From positions 247,001 through 311,000 of the forward strand of contig NC_018333.1 in NCBI RefSeq assembly GCF_000234665.1: 64,000 nucleotides of DNA, written 5' to 3'. The DNA is from Leishmania mexicana MHOM/GT/2001/U1103 (Eukaryota > Euglenozoa > Kinetoplastea > Trypanosomatida > Trypanosomatidae). This document shows positions 10,563 to 21,466 of this stretch, in pieces; the first letter of the stretch is position 1, and every line of letters starts with the position of its first letter. The notes beneath the pieces are model-generated. The model was not told the origin of the DNA, did no database searches, and saw only the letters and a program-made list of their open reading frames with translations. Position numbers and translations under genes: made by a program.

Positions 10563-12878
10563 ATGTCTGCAGTTAGCGCCCGTCCGAGTTCATACGGGGA
10601 TCGTCTTGGCAGTGTTGTTGTGGATGAGAACAGCGATGCGGAGCGACAGCTGTGCAGCATGGTCGACGCGATCATCGCAACGTCTACCCGCACGCTCCAG
10701 AAGGCCACTAGGGACGTGAACAGCACCGACCCCGCGTTTGTGAAGGCGGCGTCGCTTTTCCAGGCCAATGGAATCCGCATTTCCCCTGCCGAGCCCGACG
10801 AGAACATTTCCAGTGCTGCAAGCCCTGCCGCTGCCGAGTCCGTTCTGCGCATCCAGCTGGAGAACTGCCGCAACCTCCTCCGCACGGTCGACTGTGAGCG
10901 CCGACGTTTGCGCAGTCAGTGCATCTACCTCCAGAAAGAGCACGAGCTTCGACGTGCAGAGGTACAGTTGATGCATCGCTACTCGACCGAGTCGCATCAG
11001 CGCTCGCTGACGCTAGAGCGCCAGATTGCAGAGGAGCGCCAGAACCGTAGGCGGCTGCAGGACGAGGTGGATGCTCAAGCGCAAGAGGTCATGCGCCTTC
11101 GCCGTGTTCTTCGTGCCCTGCCGGCCAACGTCTTGAGGTCTCTGGGTCCGCATCATCCCGCCGACGGCGCTGCGGCAGACCTTGTGCTGACGCTGGCACC
11201 GGACCGCCGCTTTGAGGAGGCCTTTCGGGACAAAATGAACAGCATCGTGTACAAGCGACGTTATCGCCAAGCAAGTGCAATGCATCAGGCGGCCCGCGAG
11301 CAGGTTGAGGTGATGATGATGGAGCAGCAAGATCCCTTGCAGATCGCGGCGAGGTTTCCCTACGTCGGTGAGGGCGCGTCAACCGCGGGCGCAACGTCGA
11401 CAGAGTCAGTCGGGAAGAGGGAATGGCAGGGCTGCAGCAGTGGCGGTTTCAGCCTGCTCGAATCTCTGCCCCAAGGGATTGGTGGATCGCGGCCGGCAGA
11501 GACGATAAATGCCACTGCAGCTGGGACGAGTGCGAACAGCGCACCCATGCACTCAGCACTGGAATTTCCTTTCCAGTTACCCTTCACGACAGTCACTCCG
11601 AAAGACGCGTACATTAAATTTCTCGTGTATCACTCCGCGTATGCGGAGCCACTCACCCAGCTGCGCGAGTACGTGCTGAGGCTAAGCTCGCGCCTCAAGA
11701 CAGCGCAGGACGCCGGGCTGCGCGCGCTATACGCCACGTTTACTCAGGTGCTACATCTCCTCGGATCCGCCCCTGCACAGGCGCAGTGGCGCTCTCTCTA
11801 CGAGCGCGAGATCGAGAAAATGCAGCGCGCCCACCGCGACCTGCTATACGCCGTGATCGAACAGGCGAACATGGCAGCCACGCAGATACCGGAGCTTGAG
11901 CGCGCTAGCGGTGCTGCTACGGCCCGGGGCGAGCTCACCGGGGGCGCTCCGCAGCGCCGGGACGTGGGCTGCAGCGCGCATGAATTAACCACGATGGAAA
12001 AGTACAGGATCTCCCAGCTCAAGGAGCAGCTGGATCATCTCAAACTGCACTCGCTCGAGGCGGAGGCCACGGCGGAGAAGGAAAAAGAGGAGATGGCCAG
12101 GCAGTGCTCGACTGCGCGTCAAGGCACCTTGCAGGCTCTGCAGTCCCTCAAAGCGCTCGCCAAGTGTGTCGTGTGGTCGGTGCGGGCTCACGGTGCCGCC
12201 GACGGTGGCGTCTATGACCCCTTCGCTCAACTGTTTGATCCTCTCACCGAGGAGGTGCTCGACGACCCGCGCCTCGTTACCAAGACGGCAGAGGCAACGG
12301 ACTTGACCCTATCGTACTTGCGCCTGCTCGGTCACAGCGGTGGCGGTGGCGGGCGAGGTAAAAGCGCACAGCGCCACCACCTGGGGCTCGGGGCCGTACC
12401 TCTTTCGTCTTCCCAAACGTCGGGAACGGACGGGGCGCGAGAGGGCGCGCTCGTGAACGCCATCGACATTAGCCGCACTGCCTCTGATGACACCGCACCG
12501 TCGTGCTTTTCAAAGGCTCAGTCGTCTCGGAGGCAATCGGCACCGTCAGCGGTGCAGGCTCCGCGTCACCGCACTCGCAGCAGCTCCTTGGGCTACCCAA
12601 GGCGTCGGCTCAGCACGCCACAACTGCCACCCATGGCAAGCATCCCAGCCGTGTCGGGGAGGACGACAGGCTTTTGCAAGCGCCAGAGCAGCGGCGTGGC
12701 TTCATCAACACACTCTCCTGCTGAAGGCGATCTTTCCTCGACAAAAGCGTCGGCCGCGCTATCTCTTCAGAACACGGTGAACTCACGGAAGGCCTGCGCC
12801 AGGGAAACCGGCCCTAAGCCTCAGGCGACTGTCGCCGTCATCGAGCTCGGCTTTCGTGAAGGCGATGCTCCACGGTAG
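10563..12878 (+). CDS. Coiled-coil protein of unknown function
   Basis: A 771-residue protein, ATG at 10563. Residues about 90-190 form a long Arg/Glu/Gln-rich heptad region (from RIQLENCRNLLRT through LRRVLRALP). A second coiled-coil stretch lies at about 476-520, starting MEKYRISQLKEQLDHLKL. Between them are a possibly folded helical segment (about 335-445, YIKFLVYHSAYAEPLTQLREYV) and Ala/Gly/Ser-rich linkers. The final 160 residues are Ser/Arg/Pro-rich and likely disordered and phosphorylated. No catalytic motif is seen. This architecture is common among kinetoplastid cytoskeletal, flagellar and basal-body proteins, but that role is only inferred. No family assigned. Confidence 0.85.
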   Translation: MSAVSARPSSYGDRLGSVVVDENSDAERQLCSMVDAIIATSTRTLQKATRDVNSTDPAFVKAASLFQANGIRISPAEPDENISSAASPAAAESVLRIQLENCRNLLRTVDCERRRLRSQCIYLQKEHELRRAEVQLMHRYSTESHQRSLTLERQIAEERQNRRRLQDEVDAQAQEVMRLRRVLRALPANVLRSLGPHHPADGAAADLVLTLAPDRRFEEAFRDKMNSIVYKRRYRQASAMHQAAREQVEVMMMEQQDPLQIAARFPYVGEGASTAGATSTESVGKREWQGCSSGGFSLLESLPQGIGGSRPAETINATAAGTSANSAPMHSALEFPFQLPFTTVTPKDAYIKFLVYHSAYAEPLTQLREYVLRLSSRLKTAQDAGLRALYATFTQVLHLLGSAPAQAQWRSLYEREIEKMQRAHRDLLYAVIEQANMAATQIPELERASGAATARGELTGGAPQRRDVGCSAHELTTMEKYRISQLKEQLDHLKLHSLEAEATAEKEKEEMARQCSTARQGTLQALQSLKALAKCVVWSVRAHGAADGGVYDPFAQLFDPLTEEVLDDPRLVTKTAEATDLTLSYLRLLGHSGGGGGRGKSAQRHHLGLGAVPLSSSQTSGTDGAREGALVNAIDISRTASDDTAPSCFSKAQSSRRQSAPSAVQAPRHRTRSSSLGYPRRRLSTPQLPPMASIPAVSGRTTGFCKRQSSGVASSTHSPAEGDLSSTKASAALSLQNTVNSRKACARETGPKPQATVAVIELGFREGDAPR

Positions 12879-15753
12879 CGGCGGAAGGGGCAGAAGACAT
12901 GCTGCCGCGCGAAGCTGCACTTCCGTGTATGTGTGTGTGTGTCCGAGGCAACTGGAATGCTCCTCTCGCCATACTTTCCCCTGACGGCACTAGATCATCG
13001 TTTTCTGGCGTCATGTTTTCAACGCTTCCGACCTGATCCCTTTTCTTTTCGCCGATGTTCTTGGGCATGGTATTGGACGGGAGGAGGTGTCCATGGCTGT
13101 GTGTGTGTGTGTGTGCCTCTCTGAGTCTCTCCGCGTCCCGCGCTGTTTCTCTGCTTCGGTCTTTTTCCTTTTATGGTCTTCTTTCTCTTTCTCTCGCTCT
13201 CTCTCCCCCCATTTGCTCTTGTACTGCCTCACTCACATCATGACGACGCTCCGTCGGGCATCGCCTTTTAGCGGTGTGGGCTCTGATTTTCCTTCTTCCT
13301 TTTGCGCGCTGGCACGCTACCTTTTACTTCCTTTGGCCCCTCCTCCCCCCGCTATTGAATCCTCTGCCTGTGCCTGTGGGGACTCCACATGTAACTTCGT
13401 CAGTGCGCGGATGCGCACATGCCCGCAGTGGGAGCAACGGTGATGCGCACGCGGAGCACACCGGCGGAGAGCTGCAGAGGCGAAAGAAAAAAAGAAGTGG
13501 CGCTGGGCAGCTGAGGAGGAAGATGATTCCTTTCGAAGATGGTGATGGGAGAGCTGCACTGAGGGCGCAAGGGGTCTTCTCTGCTTGCTTTCCTTTACCC
13601 CGCTATTTTTACTTAGACTAGACTCTACACGCGCTCACAAAGCAAAAAAGGAAAGTGTTATGTACCTCCCTTGCTCGTCCTACTCCACAGAAACACTTAC
13701 ACCTATGTATCCACGTGCTAAGGTTGGTTTCCCGGGGTTCGACTCTCCTCTCGTTTTCCCCTAGTGCTGCTGCCATACGTTTTTCCTGTTAGCCTGGGCG
13801 TTGGATTATCTTGAAGATATGACGATTGTCTGTATCGTTCTTCGTCTAACATGTGCTCATTCTCTGCCACAGAGCATTTTACTGCACGCCACTCTACCGC
13901 ATGCACCCGTCACAGGCCCCCATCCGCGTCGTGCGAAGCAGAGCGAGAGACACGCCCGGTACATCAAATGTGACCGGCTCAGTCACCTGAGGGCACCACC
14001 CCCTGCCTCGAACTCCGCCCACCCACCCCCGCCCCGCAGGTCGCCTCACAGCCGCTCCCCACGCCAGTAGGCTGTGCGACGGCCGGGGGTGGGATACGCG
14101 CTCCAGTCACGCTGACGCTGCGTCTACCACATGGGCGGCGCAAGCCTGTGCACTGCCGCAGGTCGCTCCGGCGCAGCGCCATCCAGGGCCTGCACGCCGG
14201 CATCCGTGGCAGCACATCGCTCTGACCTCCCCACGCGGCAGGTGGGTCACCGTGCCACCATCAGGGGTGGCTCGGGATTGGGCAGGGGAGGGGGAGAGAC
14301 GAGGGAGGGGCTGCCTGGCTTCCGCACAGAGTGAGGGCACCGGACCCTGGGATACCACGCACTGGGGCGTCACCCCCTTCCCCCCCCTCGTCATCCGGGT
14401 GACGACTGTCAGATGGGAAAGCAGAGCAACAACAAACAAAGTACACGGTGAAGCTAACGGGCTGATGAACTTCGATGAAATTGATGGCGGTGCTGTGCGG
14501 TTTTTTTTTTCCTCTTTTCCGGGCTCAAGACCGCAATGGTCGCTCCGTTTTTCGTTGCTGCATTTCTTTCTCTGTTCGTCCTTCCCCCACGACACCCGGC
14601 TCCCCCTCCCCGCCTCGCGCTGGAGGCGGGCCTCCAAACCGCCAATTCCCGAGTCTGATTCCTCAGCAAAAAGGAACAGAACTCTCTCCCCGCATATACA
14701 TCACGCCACACGTTCGTGGAATCTCCACCGGGGCCCGCGTGAAACGAGATCCCCAAATTCCTGTATGCGCGGTGGACACCCTCCCCCTCCCCCCACGCGC
14801 TCCAGACTCATGTTTCTCTTGTCCGCCGCGTGCCCTTTTCCACCCCCTCATTTCCGCCGAGTCATCTCTGAAGAGCAACAAAAACTCGTTTCCTTTTCGG
14901 CGCCTGGGCAATGGGCTCTCCCCCATTTTGTCTCTCTTCCTGCTGTCCTCATACTCATCCTTAATGCCCGCTTTTCCACTCGTTTCCGCGTGTCTGTTTT
15001 TCCCCTGCATACCTGCACCCTTTCGCCGCCCTAGCGATGCCGTCTCTGCCCTCCCCCTCTCCTCGCCCGGTCTGCAGCACGCAGCAAGACATGCACGCCC
15101 GCGCCCCGCACGGAATAGGTACAGCAGCAGTACACGACCATGAGTGATAGGAGTCGAGGGAGTGTGTGTGTGTGGGGGGGGGGAGCTGAGGGGCTATATA
15201 GTGTTTGTGCCACCTTAACCAGAGAGAAGCCACGCGTGTACATGTGTGTGCCGTGTGTGTGTGCACTGAAGCTGATGTACGCCGCATCTCTTCGTGCTTT
15301 AGCGAGGGCCGTCCTTTTCCTCGCGCCTCCTTCTGCTGGTCTCTTTTAGCTCGGGAGGGTCGACCCAAACGCACGTGAGGTGGCGCTTCCTTACGACGCC
15401 GGCAGCAGCATGTGTGCGTGTGTGCCCCTTGGCTGCTGTGACCTACCTCTGCGTTTCTCCACCGCACGCCGTCACTCTTGCTGCTTCCTTCCAGCTTCCA
15501 CGCCTACACTCTTCCCTGCCCGCCTTTGTCCGTCTATTTTCCTCCCATACGCACCCTCAACGCTGCGCTTGCCCTGTGTATGCTGCTGAGTCGAGCTGGC
15601 ACGTCACAGCTTGTGGTGCTGCACTTCATCTGCTGTACGAACGTTGACCATTACTTACATCTACGTGCATGCATATCCATACACATACACGCACACACAA
15701 ACATCTCTGCACGTCACCCCTCCTGCCCCTTTCCTCGCAAGGAGAATTCAGTC
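12879..15753. other. 2.9-kb intergenic interval containing retroposon copy A
   Basis: Besides the SIDER-like element (described separately) it holds GT runs near 12931-12944 and 13095-13114, CT-rich tracts, and a TTGCTGCTTCCTTCCAG sequence with AG at 15493-15494 that is a plausible splice acceptor for the prefoldin gene. No other gene is supported. Confidence 0.5.
13851..14403 (-). mobile_element. SIDER-like short degenerate retroposon, copy A
   Basis: A block of about 550 bp that recurs at 32530-33080 (same orientation) and 55685-56240 (opposite). By eye copy A differs from copy B at about ten positions, roughly 98% identity, including small C-tract length changes. Size, intergenic location, lack of coding capacity and multiple copies fit Leishmania SIDER elements, the truncated relatives of ingi/L1Tc retroposons. 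I orient it on the minus strand because the end near 14400 reads, on that strand, CCCGGATGACGAGG, resembling the conserved 5' signature (Pr77 type) of these retroposons. The other end has a short hairpin, CTCTG-CCA-CAGAG (13862-13874). No target-site duplication is obvious. Short open frames inside are conserved only because the DNA is. Confidence 0.75.
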
Positions 15754-16194
15754 ATGTCGAACGGCAGCAGCGTTTCTGTGGCAGCTCAGGCGGAGCTGGT
15801 GGAGAAGGAGAAAACGGTGACAGAGCATCAGCAGCGCCTGGGGTCTCTGCGTGATACGGTCAAGACGATGGCGACGCGTCAGGTCACCTTGAAGCGCACG
15901 GAGCGCCGCTGCCAAATCACTGTAGGGGAGCTCACGAAGCTCAAGCCGGATCACGTGGTGTACCAGGGCCTTGGCCGCGCCTTTATGCGCGCCCCCGTCA
16001 ACAAGCTGATCGACTTGAACAACGAAGAGATTGAGCGCTGCGAGGCCGAGGAAAGCCGTTTGTCGACCGAAAAGCAGCGTACCTCGGAGCTGGTTATCAA
16101 GGAGGAGGCTGAGCTGCGACGCGCCGTGGAGGAGTTCCGTGCAGCGCTGATGGTGGTGCAGGCAGCGCAGTCCCGCAGCCAGCAGAGTGCTTGA
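15754..16194 (+). CDS. Prefoldin subunit 1-like (beta-type) protein
   Basis: A 146-residue all-helical protein built as two coiled-coil arms (about 10-55 and 90-135) around a central hairpin. The central segment VYQGLGRAFMRAPVNKLIDL matches the prefoldin-1 signature MYEGVGRMFI. Prefoldin is a cytosolic hexameric chaperone that hands nascent actin and tubulin to the CCT chaperonin; subunit 1 is one of its four beta-type subunits. Length is close to the usual 120-150. The frame is open further upstream to 15478, but that part is pyrimidine-rich leader; MSNGSS at 15754 is the first ATG that fits the family. Confidence 0.85.
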   Translation: MSNGSSVSVAAQAELVEKEKTVTEHQQRLGSLRDTVKTMATRQVTLKRTERRCQITVGELTKLKPDHVVYQGLGRAFMRAPVNKLIDLNNEEIERCEAEESRLSTEKQRTSELVIKEEAELRRAVEEFRAALMVVQAAQSRSQQSA

Positions 16195-17111
16195 GTGAAT
16201 CATGAAAGTGACACTCAATTTAGGGCTAAGTGGTTCGCATGCGTACACGCACTGTGGCGCACACTCCTACACACCCTCACCCGCACACACACGCACACAA
16301 ACACACACACACGGAGACGCAGTTACGGTTTGAGTTAGAGAAAAGGCTCGGGGCGCTTGCGGGGCCTTTCCCGCACGCAAAGCTGTGGTGGTGTATCAGC
16401 CAAGACGATGGTTGCGCGTGTCTGTGTCTTTTTTTTTCGCGTGCGTGCGCGTGTGTGGATGTTGTGGAGGGTGAAGATGAGTGCTGGAGCAAACAAACGC
16501 ACCGTGCACATCAGAGGCGTAAATATGTATGCGTGTATTTGCCTGAGTGGTATTAACACACAAACACATAAGCGGCAGCATAACGTAGCTGGGCAGTTGC
16601 GCACTCGACCAGCCGTTCTCCGTTTCTCTCTCCTCTCCCAGGCGTTGGCGCTACTGGCCGCCGTCGGGTGTGTGTGGTGAGGTGTGGTAGTAGTGAGAGA
16701 AGGAAGCAGAAGAGTCGTGGCGTACCTGTGCCAGACGTGAGACAGCACATGCGCTTTAATCACTGAAAAGTCGAAGCGCCTCGGAGTGATGGCCCTGGTG
16801 TGCATGTAAGCGCAGTTGCACGGCATGCGTACGTCATGTTACGTGACCTGCCTCATCAGAGGCGCCCCAGACCTCCGTTGCGCACATTTGTGCCGTCTAT
16901 CTGTTGTGTCTTCCCTCATCTTACCTTCTCATTTTTTTTTTCGCGTGCGTGCTCTGTTTGCCATGTGGACAGCCTCTGCTTGCACGTAGGCGCGGCGCTG
17001 AACCGTTCTGGGGGGAGGGAGGCGCGTCGCTCTCTCAAACTCTGCCCGTCCTTTGCGCAAACAAGCGGAAATACGCAAACGTAGTAAAGGACTTGTATTA
17101 AAGTTGCGTTC
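16195..17111. other. Intergenic interval, 0.9 kb
   Basis: No gene. CA repeats occur at about 16260-16315. A strong pyrimidine tract at 16907-16942 is followed by GGACAG, with AG at 16971-16972, a good trans-splice acceptor candidate for the GTPase gene at 17112. Confidence 0.5.
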
Positions 17112-20105
17112 ATGTGGCGCCGGGCGCCAGTTTTGTGGAAACACAAGGTGCCGCCGCTGGGGTACAGCAAGAACGCCTTTTTTCGGAAGGTTCGCAGCCC
17201 CGGTGCGAGTAAGCCATGGCGCGACAGAGCAGCAGTCACGGGTGGTAGCATCGAGATAACATCCAACGTCGATGTGGTTGATGAGGATGGGCGCACGATC
17301 ATGGGCAGTCTTACCACCTCTGGCCCTCTCGGCATGCGCAGCCCCCACATGCCACCGTCGGCGGCGATGGCGGCCCTGGCCAATGCCCAGCAGCAGCCTT
17401 CCTGGGGCGGCGAGCCAGCCGCAGCTGCTCAGGCAAACCATTGGTTCGGCGCTCTGCCGCCTCGCTCGCTTGACGGGCCCACGGCCGCTGGCGGCGTTCA
17501 AGATGACGCCTCCACAGCGCTTGCTAGTGCTGCTGCACCAGTGGCGTCGTTTGCGGCCCCGTATGGTGAGAACGCCGGCGTCCCTCGCGCAGCGCTGCCA
17601 TCGTCTTTACCTTCTTCGGCTGGGGTCTCTCGGGTGCAGGCTGGAACGCCGATAACCACCATTCCATTTGGGAAATCACTTCAGCTGAACGTGGAGGAGG
17701 TGGACACGAACCCGTCGTCAGAGCCTGTGCCGCTTCAACTGCAGTGCCTGAAGCGCCGCTCCAGGAAAGCGGTGGCAGACTCCATCCTGCTGCCCCGCCA
17801 CATCAACAGGCTCTTCCACAAAATCATGGGATGGTCCGAGGAGCTGGTTGACCTAGAGGCGGAGAAGGACTCGCTCTCGCCGGAGCAGGTGGGTGCGTCC
17901 GAGCCGCAAGGCGGAAGTCCGCGCGCGTTACGCAAAAAAGCGGAAAATTTGACGGACAAGATGAAGTATGGCGTTCTCCTCGACGCATACGAAAAGGACC
18001 GGTTTGCCATCGATCATCAGCTGGAGATTGCCGGCGACAAGATGGAGCGCAAGATGCTGGAATGGGAGGGGATGCATGTCCTGGACCAGGACGCTGCTGC
18101 GGAGATGGCGCACGTGCTGGAGAACAAGGCATCTATCGTCATGGAGGCTCCTTCGTCGTTTCACGTTCCAGTGCCTGGCCGCGACTGCTGCACAGGGTGC
18201 GGGGCGCTTTTGCAGAACGTTAGTGATGATGCCTTCGGCTACGTTCAGCCGGGCGAGATCGAAAAGTACGTGGCTCAGCGGAACGAGAAGGCGCAGCTCC
18301 GCCATGAGTACGCGGCTCGCATGGCAGAGCTGCAGGCGCACTGGGAGAAGCACGGCCGTCATGTCGGCGAGGAGTGGCTGGACTTCATGACGCAGGAGGA
18401 GTTTGATGCCTTTTACCGTGACACGCCGCGCCCCTTCACTTGCCACCGCTGCCACGCCTTGGAAAACCTCGGCGTGGAGGGGCGTCGCAAGGTTTGGTCT
18501 GCCCCGGACTTCACGGACCAGCTCCGCGCCCTCAAGGAAAAAAAGTGTGTGGTCGTCTTGGTCGTGGATATCACGGACTTTCCAGGGTCGATGGTGTACG
18601 ATTTGCCCGGTCTGATCAGCATGAATAATCCAGTCATTATCGCAGTGAATAAGATGGACTGCATCCGGAATCGCTCTTTCAACTACGCCGGCAAGGATCG
18701 CAGCGTTGCAGCGTGCTTGGTGCCCGAGAGCTACGTGCGCCGTTGGGTGATGGACATTGCGGTGCAATTTGGGCTACCGCAGCATCAAATCAAAAAAGTG
18801 GTACCTCTCTCTGCAAAGCGGGGCTGGGGCATCACGCACCTGATCAGCGCCATCGAGGACGCGGCCAATTTGAACCTGCGTCGCCCCCACAAGCCCCTGC
18901 CCACCTACTTTGTCGGCGTGGCAAACGTGGGCAAGTCTTCTGTTATTAATGCCATGGCGCACGCTCTTTACGTGCCTCAACCCCCACACCCGGAGAGCCG
19001 AAAAGTGTACTACACAAAGACCGACGCACAGGGGAAGAAGGCTGTCTTTTGGCGTTGGTACACTCCCCCTAACGTGAATCAAGCAGAGATGCTGGACATT
19101 AGGGGCCGGCACGACAAGAAGGCGTCTAAGCTGATGACGGTATCTTCCCTGCCCGGCACCACAGTTGCCGTTAACGCAGTTCGACTCTCTCTCGGACCCA
19201 CACCGCATGCCGTAAAGCAGGAGCAGCAGCGACTTTCGGAGAGCGCAGCCGCGCCTGGGAAACCGGACGACGTTGCCGGGACACAGACCTACATCTACGA
19301 CACACCAGGGCTCCTCCCTCACTGGCACGAACGTTCTCTTCTCACCCTGCTGCAGATGCGCCGCACGCTTATTCGAAAGTTTCGCAACCCGCAGTGCTTT
19401 CTCCTGCTGCCAGGACACACACTGTTCCTTGGCGGGCTCGCCGCCGTCGATGTCGTGCGCGGTCCGCCGCGAGGGCTGCTCTTTCTTGTCTACACGTCTC
19501 AGAAGGTGCGGAATGCTATTGTGAATACAGTGCAGTCCGATGCGTTCTGGCGAGAGCAGCTGGGCAAAGCGCTGGACCCTCCCGGCTCGTATGAGCAGCT
19601 GCTTCCGCTGGACGACCTCAGCTCCGCAGCTGGCCCGCCTCGGCTCTCCGAGACAAGGAGCTACCTCTTCGAGTGCTATGGGCGTCACCGGCGGCGCCCC
19701 AAGGCTGATCTGTACGTGTGCGGTCTCGGCTGGACTTCGTTCTGCGTCAGTGAGCCCGCGGACGTTGTCTTGCGCGTGCGCACGTTACCCGGGGTTGTCC
19801 ACGGCGTGCGCGAGCCTTTGCGGTTCAAAGACCTTCTTGCACGACGGGCATGGCCAAAGCTGAAGCGACGCTTCACCGCCAAAGGGATCGAAGATATGGA
19901 GAGCGACGTCGATAGCGACTCCATCAATACTGTGGTGCGCCTCATATCTGCACCAGTGACGCCAGCACCCGCTGCGTCTGCGGATGAGCCTGCTGAAGCA
20001 AGCGTGCGCACGGTTGAGCGGGTGGCGCATCCTCGCCATCACTCCGCTTCGTCCGCCCCCTTCGCGGCGTTGAAAGAAGACCTGCACGCCGCCGGGAGAC
20101 TGTAG
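17112..20105 (+). CDS. Circularly permuted mitochondrial GTPase, YqeH/NOA1/Mtg3 family
   Basis: A 997-residue protein. The N-terminus is basic, hydrophobic and poor in acids (MWRRAPVLWKHKVPPLGYSK), suggesting mitochondrial import. A zinc finger is split as C360-x2-C363 and C444-x2-C447. The G motifs come in permuted order: G4 NKMD (513-516), G5 SAK (from 567), G1 GVANVGKSS (602-610), a G2-like SSLPGTT, then G3 DTPG (730-733). This order plus the zinc finger defines the YqeH class, which in bacteria and mitochondria assists assembly of the small ribosomal subunit. It is much longer than bacterial YqeH (about 370) or human NOA1 (about 700), owing to an Ala/Pro-rich N-terminal region, an insertion between G1 and G3, and a disordered tail. 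It should hydrolyse GTP. Confidence 0.92.
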   Translation: MWRRAPVLWKHKVPPLGYSKNAFFRKVRSPGASKPWRDRAAVTGGSIEITSNVDVVDEDGRTIMGSLTTSGPLGMRSPHMPPSAAMAALANAQQQPSWGGEPAAAAQANHWFGALPPRSLDGPTAAGGVQDDASTALASAAAPVASFAAPYGENAGVPRAALPSSLPSSAGVSRVQAGTPITTIPFGKSLQLNVEEVDTNPSSEPVPLQLQCLKRRSRKAVADSILLPRHINRLFHKIMGWSEELVDLEAEKDSLSPEQVGASEPQGGSPRALRKKAENLTDKMKYGVLLDAYEKDRFAIDHQLEIAGDKMERKMLEWEGMHVLDQDAAAEMAHVLENKASIVMEAPSSFHVPVPGRDCCTGCGALLQNVSDDAFGYVQPGEIEKYVAQRNEKAQLRHEYAARMAELQAHWEKHGRHVGEEWLDFMTQEEFDAFYRDTPRPFTCHRCHALENLGVEGRRKVWSAPDFTDQLRALKEKKCVVVLVVDITDFPGSMVYDLPGLISMNNPVIIAVNKMDCIRNRSFNYAGKDRSVAACLVPESYVRRWVMDIAVQFGLPQHQIKKVVPLSAKRGWGITHLISAIEDAANLNLRRPHKPLPTYFVGVANVGKSSVINAMAHALYVPQPPHPESRKVYYTKTDAQGKKAVFWRWYTPPNVNQAEMLDIRGRHDKKASKLMTVSSLPGTTVAVNAVRLSLGPTPHAVKQEQQRLSESAAAPGKPDDVAGTQTYIYDTPGLLPHWHERSLLTLLQMRRTLIRKFRNPQCFLLLPGHTLFLGGLAAVDVVRGPPRGLLFLVYTSQKVRNAIVNTVQSDAFWREQLGKALDPPGSYEQLLPLDDLSSAAGPPRLSETRSYLFECYGRHRRRPKADLYVCGLGWTSFCVSEPADVVLRVRTLPGVVHGVREPLRFKDLLARRAWPKLKRRFTAKGIEDMESDVDSDSINTVVRLISAPVTPAPAASADEPAEASVRTVERVAHPRHHSASSAPFAALKEDLHAAGRL

Positions 20106-20887
20106 CACTTCCTTCCCCGATATGGGGGGTTTGTGCACCCTCTTCCATCGAGTGGTCATTGTACAAGCTGCTGTTTCGCCTTAAAGACAGGAACAGCCGC
20201 GGGAACTGACGATTCCGACGACGGCGTGGCACCCTGCGGTGCCGCTGGTTGAGCACCGCAAGGACATACCAGATGGAGGTGTGCATGTCGGCTCAGTACT
20301 TTTCTCAGCCTCTTTCCCGCCCTAGCTGCCCCCTTTTTCTTCACACACAGAGACGCACACTCGTGTTTACCTTCCGTAAGACGATTCGACAACACAAAGT
20401 TGCAGTAGACATGTAGACTCGATCGTGGCGGCTCACTCGCTGCTGCCGCTGCCTCGACACCTCGCTGTCGACAGTTGCCATATCCAAAGCACCAGCCTCC
20501 CTCCCCCTGGTCACCCATCTGACACGGACACACACCTACAAACCTGGGTCTACACTCAGCACGACTCAGGGTACGCGCGAGCTTCTCTTCAGGTGCCCTT
20601 CAATATGTACCTGAATGACCTCTGTTCCTATCTCTTCTTCGCTGTGCGATGCACACCTCCTTCAGCTCCCTCCCTCCTGTGCACCTCACCTTTCACTGTC
20701 CTTCTCTCCCCGCCTCCCCTCCGCTCTCTACCTCCGCAGCTAAGTTAATCGCGATTCACCACACCCTCACCTCTCGCCTCACACACTTGCTTCGCTCCTT
20801 ATACAGTCTGTCCGCTGCTTTCCGCGCCATCCCCCCTCGCTAGCTCTTCGCCGTACATCCCCCCCTACATCACCCTCTCTTGCAATC
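20106..20887. other. Intergenic interval upstream of the first amastin
   Basis: From about 20494 onward it is the left part of a duplicated unit that recurs upstream of the second amastin. It carries a CT-rich tract ending CTCCGCAG (AG 20738-20739). The first 390 bases are unique and hold no gene. Confidence 0.6.
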
Positions 20888-21466
20888 ATGGGGTTCGAGG
20901 CTCTCCGCGGCCGCATGGATGTGGCGCTGAGTATGCTGTGCTCGTGCATCGTGTTCATGTTCCTCGTGACGTCTGCGCCGATCTCGCAGTTCCGCGGCAG
21001 GGGCATCAACGCTAGCGCCACTGGCGGCGCGAGCAAGTTGTCGTGCGTGACTGCGTGGGGGCTGAAGAACGACTGCAACTCCAACAACTACGACTACCGC
21101 CCGACGAGCATAGGGTGCGCACGCGCGAAGCAGCTGTTCCAGGTGTCGGAGGCGTTCTACATTGTCGCCGTTATTGTGTCGTTCCTGTCGTGCCTGATGA
21201 GCGGCCTGTACTTCATCGGCATGAAGGCAAAGGTGCTGCTAGTCCTGCTTGCCGTCCTTGAGGTTGTGGTCGCGCTGATCCCATGGGTGTGCATGACGGC
21301 GGTGTGGCACGGCAACTACTGCGGCGGGTCGACCGTGAAGATCAACACGTCGAACGGCAAGGCGGACGGCGTGCCGTACGGCTCTGTGCTGCGTGAGTCG
21401 TTCAAGGCCAGCGCTGGCTACGGTCTGACGGTTGCGGCGTGGTGCACCCAGGTGATTGGCCTGGTG
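20494..21466 (+). repeat. Amastin duplication unit, copy 1
   Basis: This block of about 970 bp is repeated at 22573-23545 with a constant offset of 2079 bases. It covers the amastin 5' leader, splice acceptor and nearly all of the coding region. I see only isolated differences near its left edge (for example an A at 20531 against G). Similarity falls away just before the stop codon, so the 3' flanks are unrelated. Confidence 0.93.
20690..20739 (+). promoter_or_regulatory. Candidate trans-splice acceptor of amastin copy 1
   Basis: A pyrimidine-rich tract of about 45 bases ends in CTCCGCAG with AG at 20738-20739, about 150 bases before the amastin ATG. It is the first AG after the tract, the usual rule for spliced-leader addition. 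The same sequence lies at 22769-22818 before copy 2. Confidence 0.6.

Noticed and set aside
13726..13752. GGGTTCGACTC, resembling a tRNA B box
   Set aside because: The flanking bases do not form a T-arm or acceptor stem and no A box precedes it.
14107..14637. A 176-codon minus-strand frame and shorter frames that recur in 32.6-33.1 kb and 55.4-56.1 kb
   Set aside because: They lie inside the repeated SIDER-like DNA and are conserved only because the repeat is; different copies continue into unrelated flanks.
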